Positions 5,986 through 12,683 of a DNA stretch of 16,680 nt are shown here, piece after piece. Position numbers and translations under genes: made by a program. Within the stretch, counting starts at the first letter, position 1. Every line of letters begins with the position of its first letter. Source of the DNA: CAYOBW01 sp964402115 (GTDB lineage: Bacteria; Verrucomicrobiota; Kiritimatiellia; UBA8416; CAYOBW01); assembly GCA_964402115.1 (NCBI GenBank), contig CAYOBW010000147.1:1-16680 (forward strand), given 5' to 3'. Under the pieces are notes generated by a model, which searched no databases, was not told the origin of the DNA, and saw only the letters and a program-made list of their open reading frames with translations.

Positions 5986-8664
5986 TCAGCGGGCAGCGCT
6001 TGCGAACGCGACCAGGCGCGCCAGGGACTCGGCCATTGTCGATAGCACGGCCGGGTCGGGGAGCGTGATGGTCATGCGCAGCCGGCCCTGTTCATCCTTC
6101 TCCATGCAGCCGGCCAGTTGCTCTTTGACGCGCTCGGATGTTGTCCGCAGTTCCTCCGCGTTCGCCGTTTGCGGCACCAGCTCGGCCAGGAAAGAGAACG
6201 CCGAAGTCAGCAGCTGTCCGCCCGCGGCTGACATGCGGTCGCGCCGTTCGGCTGTCGCCTTCGCTTCCGCCTCCGCGCGCTGCTGCACGCTCACGTCCGG
6301 CGCGGCCTCGGGCTTGGCGCCGATCAGCACCTCCAGGCGGCGCTTCAGTTCCTCCATCCCGCTCTCGATCGTCACGGCGTCCAGGTTCGAAGACGCATCC
6401 AGCGCCGCCATGGCCATCTCGTGCTTGGCCGCCAGCGTGCTCAGGAGGTTCTCTTCGATGGTGCCGTCGGTGACCAGGACGAACACCTGGACGGGCCGTT
6501 TCTGGCCCATGCGGTGGGCGCGCCCGATCCTCTGCTCGAGCAGGGCGGGGTTCCACGGGAGATCCACGTTGATCACGGTATTCGCCGCCTGCAGGTTCAG
6601 CCCCGTCGCGCCGGCGTTGGTGGTCAGGAAGACCCGGCAGTCGGGGTCGCGCTGGAAGCGATTGACCAGCTCCTGCCGCTTCTTCTGGGGGACCGAGCCG
6701 TCCAGCCGCACATGCTCCAGCCCGCAGTCGCGCAGGAGGGGTTCGATCAGGTTGAGCATGGTGGTCCACTCGGAGAAGACGATGGTCTTCCGGTCCTTTT
6801 CGTCCCGGATGCCGGCGAGGATTTCCGCGATCTTCTCCAGCTTGCTCGAGTAGGCCGGCTCCTCCTTGGTGACCAGGTAGGTGCTGTTGGCCGCCATGCG
6901 GCACATGAGCAGGGCTTTCTGGAGCCGCAGGAGATCCATTTCCGAGATGTACTTCTTGCGGACGATCGAGCTGACCACGCGCATGTGTTCGCCGTGCAGT
7001 TCGAGCTGTTCGTCGGTGGGGTTGATGCGGACGATTTCGGTCATGCGGGGAGGGAGTTGCCCCATGACGCCCTGGCGTGTCCGCCGCAGCAGCATGGGGG
7101 CAAGCCGCTGCCGGAGGTCGTCCAGGTTCTTGTACCCCAGCACCTTGCCGCGTTCATCGACGACGCGGTGGCGGTGGAAGAAATGGAAGGCGGGCCCCAG
7201 CCTTCGATCGTCGATGAATTCCGCCACGGAGAACAGCTCGTCCAGACGGTTCTCCAGCGGTGTGCCGGATAGCACCAGCGCGAAGGGCGAGCGCAGGCCC
7301 TTCATGATCCGCGACGTCTTAGCCTCCCAGTTCTTGATGCGCTGGCCCTCGTCCAGGATGATCAAGTCCCACCGGCTCTGTTCGATGGCCAGGATGTCGC
7401 GCAGGACCTGCTCGTAGTTGCACACCGTGAAGAACGTGCTGTCGCCGTACTGGCGGGCGCGTTCCGCGGCGCCGCCCAGGACCAGGCTGCAGGAACTGTC
7501 GGAGAACTTGCGGATTTCCGCGCACCACTGCGACTTGACCGAGGCCGGACAAACGACCAGGACCTTGCCGATTCCCGCCTCCCGTTTCAGCAGTTCGGCC
7601 ATGCCGATGCCCTGGATCGTCTTGCCGAGCCCCATCTCGTCCGCGAGGATGGCGCGGCCCGCCCCGACGGCGAAGGCAATGCCGTCGAGCTGGTAGGGGA
7701 GCAGTTCGGTCTTCAGCAGGCTCTTGCGCAGCGGATGATCCGCCGGGTTCCTGCGGATGGCGTCCACGTGCGTGCGGATGCGGTCGAGGAAGAGGCGCTG
7801 GTTGATGTACTCCTCGGCGTCGGGGTACACGTTTACGGTGGCGCCGCTGGCTTCGATCTTGCGGATACGCTCCAGCAGATCGTGGACGTCCGTGATGGGA
7901 ATGTCCCGGATGGGCGCGACGATGCTGCCGATGCGTGGCGGCAACTCCGGGGGCAGGAGGAGCCTCAGCGCCACGCGCTCGCCATAGTGCAGGTGCACCG
8001 AGATGCCGGCTCGCCGGTAGGGCTGGTTGCGCTCGGCGGCTGGAAACCGCTTGCGGGCCTTGTCCAGGGCGAAGATGATGTGTTTGCACGTCCCCAGTGT
8101 GTTCTTCCGGAAGTCGGGGCAGGTGCAGTAGGCTTCGCCCCGCTCCCAGCCGCGCAACGCGACCCGGTAGGTCTTCCCCGACTCCGCGTTGGTGACGAGC
8201 GAGTCCGACCAGAGCACGGCGGGGGTCAGCGGTTTCAGCGTCAGCTTCTCCTGCCGGGCGCGTTGTCGCCGCTCGGCCAGCATGCGCTCGACGAGTTGGG
8301 CCTCCGTGAGCAGTTCCAGCGGGACGCTCTCATCCGGCGGCACGGCCAGACCCAGCAGGGTCTTGTCCTCCAGGATCAGGGAGACCACAGTCCCCAGATG
8401 TTCGCACGGCTCGGAGCACGCCGAGCACCGAAAGGCCAGCCGCGCGCGTACCTGCTTCGACAGTCTGACGGTGACGCAGGCGTCAGGCAGCACGACCTGC
8501 AGGCGACCGTTGTCCAGGCTCACGCTCGCCGGGTCCACCTCGATCTTGCCGCCCTGGCGGATCAGTTTGGCGCCGTTCGGGCCGAGCAGTTTGGCGGCCT
8601 CCACAAAGGCCAAGCGTGAAAGCCGGTCGTTCAAGGTCAGCTCATCTGCGTGCTTCGTGGTCAT
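5986..8664 (-). CDS. SNF2-family helicase-like ATPase with N-terminal SWIM zinc finger
   Basis: An 892-residue cytoplasmic DNA-dependent ATPase of the bacterial Snf2/RapA-like group. The start is ATG at 8664, supported by GGAGG 7 bases upstream. A SWIM zinc finger is at C180-x-C182-x10-C193-x-H195. The SNF2 N-lobe has DEMGLGKT (Walker A, K348), the Walker B variant DEGQ at 438-441 and LSGTPLEN (motif III). The C-lobe has VFSEWTTMLNLIEPLL, GATGLNLQAANTVINVDLPW and QRIGRAHRMGQ near 705-715. The last 100 residues are charged and family-unspecific. Such proteins remodel protein-DNA or polymerase complexes; the target here is unknown. The gene is convergent with GH43 and divergent from the FAD operon, and it does not look like part of the glycan pathway. 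All core motifs are intact. Confidence 0.95.
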   Translation of the reverse strand: MTTKHADELTLNDRLSRLAFVEAAKLLGPNGAKLIRQGGKIEVDPASVSLDNGRLQVVLPDACVTVRLSKQVRARLAFRCSACSEPCEHLGTVVSLILEDKTLLGLAVPPDESVPLELLTEAQLVERMLAERRQRARQEKLTLKPLTPAVLWSDSLVTNAESGKTYRVALRGWERGEAYCTCPDFRKNTLGTCKHIIFALDKARKRFPAAERNQPYRRAGISVHLHYGERVALRLLLPPELPPRIGSIVAPIRDIPITDVHDLLERIRKIEASGATVNVYPDAEEYINQRLFLDRIRTHVDAIRRNPADHPLRKSLLKTELLPYQLDGIAFAVGAGRAILADEMGLGKTIQGIGMAELLKREAGIGKVLVVCPASVKSQWCAEIRKFSDSSCSLVLGGAAERARQYGDSTFFTVCNYEQVLRDILAIEQSRWDLIILDEGQRIKNWEAKTSRIMKGLRSPFALVLSGTPLENRLDELFSVAEFIDDRRLGPAFHFFHRHRVVDERGKVLGYKNLDDLRQRLAPMLLRRTRQGVMGQLPPRMTEIVRINPTDEQLELHGEHMRVVSSIVRKKYISEMDLLRLQKALLMCRMAANSTYLVTKEEPAYSSKLEKIAEILAGIRDEKDRKTIVFSEWTTMLNLIEPLLRDCGLEHVRLDGSVPQKKRQELVNRFQRDPDCRVFLTTNAGATGLNLQAANTVINVDLPWNPALLEQRIGRAHRMGQKRPVQVFVLVTDGTIEENLLSTLAAKHEMAMAALDASSNLDAVTIESGMEELKRRLEVLIGAKPEAAPDVSVQQRAEAEAKATAERRDRMSAAGGQLLTSAFSFLAELVPQTANAEELRTTSERVKEQLAGCMEKDEQGRLRMTITLPDPAVLSTMAESLARLVAFASAAR

Positions 8665-8671
8665 CGCGTTT

Positions 8672-8676
8672 CCTCC
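8672..8676 (-). promoter_or_regulatory. Shine-Dalgarno for the SNF2 gene
   Basis: On the minus strand GGAGG ends 7 bases before the ATG at 8664, which fixes the start of the SNF2 gene. Confidence 0.85.
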
Positions 8677-8703
8677 GTATGGTCCCTCGAAAAGTCCGCA
8701 TGG

Positions 8704-8721
8704 TGCGGCCTTCGGGCCGCA
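8704..8721. repeat. Perfect 7-bp hairpin with TTCG tetraloop
   Basis: TGCGGCC (8704-8710), TTCG loop, GGCCGCA (8715-8721). On the plus strand this gives a C-UUCG-G-type extra-stable tetraloop followed by AAAA. It sits 40 bases upstream of the SNF2 start and would be in the SNF2 5' leader if transcription starts above it. It does not look like an intrinsic terminator on either strand. Confidence 0.55.
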
Positions 8722-8774
8722 AAATCAATCCCGACTTGAAGCGCGATGTAAGGCCGAAGTCACGCAGGGGGGCT

Positions 8775-8847
8775 TAACGGCGGAGGACCGCCGTCTCCAT
8801 GTCCTGTGTCTGGCGTACGTCATGGAGACGGCCGTCCCCGGCCGTTA
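8775..8847. repeat. 73-bp inverted repeat with a nested hairpin in each arm (REP/BIME-like candidate)
   Basis: The arm at 8775-8801 and the reverse complement of 8821-8847 agree at 24 of 27 positions, with an uninterrupted 12-bp match GCCGTCTCCATG (8790-8801 against 8821-8832). The spacer 8802-8820 is 19 bases. Each arm also folds on itself: ACGGCGG/CCGCCGT (8777-8783 with 8788-8794) and ACGGCCG/CGGCCGT (8828-8834 with 8839-8845). Two of the three differences between arms are at paired positions and compensate (G8782-C8789 against C8833-G8840); the third is in the loop. The element is either two inverted REP-like units or a leader RNA with alternative folds, between the divergent SNF2 and FAD genes. 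Confidence 0.75.
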
Positions 8848-8954
8848 CGCTCCATTATGGTCCCCTTGTGTGACTGACGTACTACACTCTCCCCGTTTCC
8901 TTTCTTGTCACTCCGCGGATGCCAGAGTAGAAACGCGCCCGTGAGTGATGTCGC

Positions 8955-9056
8955 ATGAGAAGATTTGTTGGTCACAGTTGCCCAGCCGGTGCGGCCCTGG
9001 CGCTTGCCTTCCTGGCGCCGTACGCTTCGGCCGCGGTCGAGGTCACTGTGAAATGA
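8955..9056 (+). CDS. 33-residue signal-peptide-like ORF overlapping the FAD oxidoreductase start
   Basis: The translation is MRRFVGHSCPAGAALALAFL followed by APYASAAVEVTVK. This has a basic N-terminus, a hydrophobic core and an A-S-A cleavage pattern, with only about 7 residues after it. Its stop TGA at 9054-9056 overlaps the next gene's ATG (9053-9055) as ATGA, so the FAD gene could be translated by re-initiation. The tail AVEVTVK resembles the mature start of the FAD protein (EQVVVHLRDMPVLYEGD), so it may be the orphaned 5' end of a paralogous gene lost by deletion, or a true leader peptide. No strong Shine-Dalgarno precedes it. It is not known to be expressed. Confidence 0.5.
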   Translation: MRRFVGHSCPAGAALALAFLAPYASAAVEVTVK

Positions 9057-12000
9057 AGACACCCGACAGGAAGACCCTGCTCGTCGGCTGGATCTGCCTG
9101 GGATTGGCCGGCGCGGGCCGTGCCGAACAGGTGGTCGTGCACCTCCGCGACATGCCGGTGCTCTACGAGGGCGACGTCGTGGTGGCCGGCGGGACCGGCG
9201 CGGCCGTGGCGGCCGCCTGCGCCGCGGCGGAGCAGGGCGCGCACGTGGTGCTGCTTGCTCCGCGGCCGTACGTGGGCGACGACCTTTGCGGCCGGCAGGC
9301 GCTGTGGCTGGCGGAGGGCGAGACGCCGCAGTCCGAGCTGGCCCGGAGCCTGTTCCCCGCCGGGAGGGTGACCACCCCGTTCACGGTCAAGGCGGCGCTC
9401 GACGAGGCTCTGCTCAAGCGCGGCGTGCGTTACCTGACTGGCTGCTGCGCAGCGGATCTGCTGGTTGACGATCGGGGGTACGCGAGCGGAGTGGTCGTGG
9501 TCAATCGCAGCGGCAGCCAGGCGATCAAGGCCAAGGTGGTGGTTGACGCCACCCGTTCCGCGCTGCTCGCGCGGCAGGGCGGGGCCCGGTTCCGGGCGTT
9601 TGTGCCGGGCGAGAAGGACTTCCGTTTCGTGGTCGTGGGGGGGGAACTGCAGGCGGGGCCCGGGCTGGCCGGCCGCCAGTTGGATGTCATGTTCCGGAAT
9701 CCCAACAGCAGCAAGCACACCGTGGCTTACCCCGTCTACGCGTACACGGCGAAGCTCCCCTTGGGCGACGACCGTCCGGGTTCGTTCGCGCAGGCCGAGC
9801 AAGCGCTTCGCAACATGGTTTGCGGCACGGGGATGCAGGACTGCTCGGAGTACGCGGATGCCTTTCCCCCGGATACGATCTGCGGGGAGCGGCGGGTGGA
9901 CGGCGACTGGACAGGCGGCTTGCGCGCCGAGGTTGACGTCTTCCGGCCGCAGGGCCTGACCCGGCTGTACGTGCTGAGCGCACACGCCGACGTGGGTGGA
10001 TCCGCGCAGTTGGCGTTGACGCGGCCGCTGTCGTTGCTGGCCGCCGGCGAGTCGGTTGGCCGGGCTGCGGCGGTTGAAGCCGGGACCCTGACGCGATCGG
10101 CCGAGGTGCGCCTGGCGGGAGGGCCGGCGGCCGTCGGGGCCGAGGCGGCGGTGACGGTCGGCGAGCCGCGCAACGTGACGATCCCCGCTGGCGCGGCGGG
10201 CGTCGTTCGCGCCGGGGAGCGCGCGCTGCCGGTGTGGGGGGACTACGACGTGGTGGTGGTCGGCGGTGGGACGGCCGGCGCGCCGGCGGGAATCGCAGCG
10301 GCGCGCAGCGGGGCGAGGACGCTGGTGGTGGAGTTCCTGGACGAGCTGGGCGGAGTCGGCACGGCGGGTTTGATCGGCACCTACTGGTATGGCCTGCGGG
10401 GCGGCTTTACGAAGGAAGTCGATGACGCCATCGGCGGCGCGGCGCGCTGGAATACCACCAGGAAGACGGGCTGGAATGCCATTCAGAAGTCGGAATGGCT
10501 GCGCCGGGAACTGTTGAGCAGCAAGGCCGAGATCTGGTTCCAGGCCTTCGGCTGCGGAGCCGTGCTCGACAAGGGGAAGGTGACCGGCGTGGTGGTGGCC
10601 ACGCCGTGGGGGCGCGGGGTGGTGCGGGCGCGGACGGTCGTCGATGCGACGGGCAACGCCGACATCGCCGACTGCGCCGGGGCTGAGACCCAGTTCGGCG
10701 TCGCACCGGGCGGCATGCTGTCCGTCCAACTGGCCGGCTATTCGCCGCGGAATCTCGGCGACAACGTCAACAACACCTGCTTCGCCCTGGTGGATGACAC
10801 CAGCGTACTGGATGTCTGGCATCTGATGGCCACGTCCCGCGCCCAATGGAACAGGGACAGCACGTACGACGCCGGTCAGTTGCTGGATTCACGGGAGCGG
10901 CGCCGGATCGTGGCGGACTACGTGCTCACCACCACGGACATCCTGAACCACCGGACTTTCCCCGACACGATCAGCCAGCACAAGAGCAACTTCGATGCCG
11001 CGGCCTTCCCGACCTCGCCCATGCTGCTGGTGAAAGACATGAAGGGACCGGCTTTTGAAGTGGACCTGCCATACCGCAGCCTGCTGCCCAGCGGTTTGGA
11101 TGGGATACTGGTCACGGGGCTGGGGGCGGGCGCGGAACGCGACGCCATGACGCTGGTGCGCATGCAGGCCGACGTGCAGAACCAGGGGTATGCCGCGGGC
11201 GTGGCGGCGGCGATGGCGGCGGCGAACGGCGGGCACACGCGGGATGTCGACCTCAAGAAGCTGCAGAAACAACTTGTCGAGAAGGGCGTCCTTGCCGCAA
11301 GCGTGCTTACGGACAAGGATTCGTACCCGATGAGCGGGGAAGCCATTTCCAGGGCCGTGGCGGCGGTCGGCAGCATGGGCTGCGAGATCGCGCAGACGCG
11401 GACGGTCGGGGATCCGTCCATCTTCAGCCTGGCCGTGGTCATGGCCCATCCGGACCGCTCCGTCCCGCTCCTGCGGCAGGCGCACGACGCGGCCCCGGAC
11501 GGCGGGAAGAAACGGGTCTACGCCAAGATCCTGGGGGTGCTCGGCGACAAGACCGGCGCCCAAACGCTGGTGGCCGCCCTTGCAGGCGCACAGACGTGGG
11601 ACAAGGGCTTCGGCCTCACCACGCATCGCGAGTCGGACAACACGTTCAGCGAACAGGACCGCCTGGTCATCGCGCTGGGTTTCAGCGGAGCGCCGGAAGG
11701 GCGGGAGGCCATCGCTGCCAAGATCGGGCAGCTGCAGCCCGCCAGCGAACTGTCCCATTTCGTTGCTGCGGCCATGGCGCTGGGCCGCTGCGCGGAGCCG
11801 CGCCACGCCATCGAACCCCTCGGGCGCCTGTTGCAGGAGCCCGGCTTCGCGGGGCATGCGGTGACGCCCGCCGTCACCCTGCAGCAGGGCAAACTCGTTC
11901 CGCGCCGTACGGCGTCGGACAAGGCCGAATCGGGCCTGAACAGGATGTTCAAGGAGGTTCTTGTCGCGGGCCTGCTGGTTCACTGTGGCGACGACAGTCA

Positions 12001-12109
12001 GGGGCGCGGGCGCGCCATCCTGGAGCAGTACCGCGACGGCGTCGACGGCCACTTCGCCCGGTACGCGCGGTACGTGTTGCAAGCGGCCAAGGATGGGACG
12101 ACACGATGA
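9053..12109 (+). CDS. Exported tandem FAD-dependent oxidoreductase with C-terminal HEAT-like repeats
   Basis: A 1018-residue protein. ATG 9053 is chosen because it opens a signal peptide (MKTPDRKTLLVGWICLGLAG then AGRAEQ); a weak GAGG lies 10 bases upstream. Two FAD_oxidored-type (PF12831-like) modules follow. Module 1 starts at about residue 40 with VVVAGGTGAAVAAACAAAEQ, a degenerate dinucleotide fold with Ala at the third Gly position (A51). Module 2 starts at 397 with YDVVVVGGGTAGAPAGIAAA, a canonical motif (G404, G406, G409), and contains ELGGVGTAGLIGTYWYGLRG. Residues 800-1018 read as short helical HEAT-like repeats (LLRQAHDAAPDGGKK, AKILGVLGDKTGAQTLVAAL). The substrate is unknown; oxidation of a sugar released in the same locus is an inference. 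The TGA overlaps the next ATG (ATGA), indicating an operon with the following fragment. Confidence 0.9.
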   Translation: MKTPDRKTLLVGWICLGLAGAGRAEQVVVHLRDMPVLYEGDVVVAGGTGAAVAAACAAAEQGAHVVLLAPRPYVGDDLCGRQALWLAEGETPQSELARSLFPAGRVTTPFTVKAALDEALLKRGVRYLTGCCAADLLVDDRGYASGVVVVNRSGSQAIKAKVVVDATRSALLARQGGARFRAFVPGEKDFRFVVVGGELQAGPGLAGRQLDVMFRNPNSSKHTVAYPVYAYTAKLPLGDDRPGSFAQAEQALRNMVCGTGMQDCSEYADAFPPDTICGERRVDGDWTGGLRAEVDVFRPQGLTRLYVLSAHADVGGSAQLALTRPLSLLAAGESVGRAAAVEAGTLTRSAEVRLAGGPAAVGAEAAVTVGEPRNVTIPAGAAGVVRAGERALPVWGDYDVVVVGGGTAGAPAGIAAARSGARTLVVEFLDELGGVGTAGLIGTYWYGLRGGFTKEVDDAIGGAARWNTTRKTGWNAIQKSEWLRRELLSSKAEIWFQAFGCGAVLDKGKVTGVVVATPWGRGVVRARTVVDATGNADIADCAGAETQFGVAPGGMLSVQLAGYSPRNLGDNVNNTCFALVDDTSVLDVWHLMATSRAQWNRDSTYDAGQLLDSRERRRIVADYVLTTTDILNHRTFPDTISQHKSNFDAAAFPTSPMLLVKDMKGPAFEVDLPYRSLLPSGLDGILVTGLGAGAERDAMTLVRMQADVQNQGYAAGVAAAMAAANGGHTRDVDLKKLQKQLVEKGVLAASVLTDKDSYPMSGEAISRAVAAVGSMGCEIAQTRTVGDPSIFSLAVVMAHPDRSVPLLRQAHDAAPDGGKKRVYAKILGVLGDKTGAQTLVAALAGAQTWDKGFGLTTHRESDNTFSEQDRLVIALGFSGAPEGREAIAAKIGQLQPASELSHFVAAAMALGRCAEPRHAIEPLGRLLQEPGFAGHAVTPAVTLQQGKLVPRRTASDKAESGLNRMFKEVLVAGLLVHCGDDSQGRGRAILEQYRDGVDGHFARYARYVLQAAKDGTTR

Positions 12110-12582
12110 AGAAGTACAAGAGGAACCTGTCCGGCGGGTGGCTCAGCTACGGCCAGGAATACCACCTCGGCGGCGTCTACCTGGACGGGGCGCCCTTTCG
12201 GGAGACGTTCTCATTGGACGGGCTGGCGGCGGCCGGGAGGCGCTACTTCATTGCGGAGGGTCCGGGCTCGGTGACGATCTACGCCAGCTTCGGCGACACC
12301 GATCCGAACCGGGCGCTGGCGGAGATCAACGTGCGCGAGTGCGTCTTCTTTCCGGTCGTCAAGGGCCTGCGCTACATTGCCGTGGATGGTTTCACCCTGC
12401 AGCACGCCGCGGCCAACTGGGCGTACTGGAAGGCGTTTCAGCGGGCTGCGCTCGGGACGTACTGGGGCAAGGGCTGGCTGATCCAGAACTCGGGGATATC
12501 ACGGGACAATCGCGCGACGTCAAACGCCCGACCGCCGGCCCGCTGGAAACGCTGCGGGCAGGCGAGAACACGATCCGGCTGA
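12106..12582 (+). pseudogene. Internal fragment of a right-handed parallel beta-helix protein
   Basis: The ORF of 158 residues starts at an ATG overlapping the FAD gene stop. Its first 135 residues resemble the middle of a large PUL-associated beta-helix family: LSGGWLSYGQEYHLGGVYLD, SVTIYASFGDTDPNRALAEI, NVRECVFFPVVKGLRYIAVD, GFTLQHAAANWAYWKAFQR and WGKGWLIQNSGIS. From memory the family has a longer N-terminus with a signal peptide and many further helix coils; both are missing. After about 12510 the frame loses all resemblance and ends in a basic tail (RWKRCGQARTRSG). It is best read as a truncated remnant, probably not exported. A re-used cytoplasmic small protein is possible but unsupported. 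Confidence 0.75.
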
Positions 12583-12605
12583 TCGTCGGTCCAACCACAA
12601 AATAG
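12517..12605 (+). pseudogene. C-terminal fragment of an unidentified (glycosidase-like) protein
   Basis: In a frame shifted from the beta-helix fragment, the sequence reads RDVKRPTAGPLETLRAGENT then IRLIVGPTTK and TAG at 12603-12605. The pattern L..GENTIRL.V is common at the ends of beta-sandwich modules of glycosidases and lyases, but the parent family cannot be fixed from 30 residues. It directly abuts the point where beta-helix similarity stops, consistent with a deletion that fused two neighbouring genes or two parts of one gene. Confidence 0.5.
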
Positions 12606-12683
12606 AACAGAACTTTACCGTCCCCCGCAGGTTGCAGAGTGAGCGGAGATTCTGGCTCCGGGGGGCAAACGAGGTGCGTGCAA

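Noticed and set aside
8704..8721. TTCG hairpin as an intrinsic terminator
   Set aside because: No T-run follows on either strand, and it lies in a divergent promoter region where termination is not expected.
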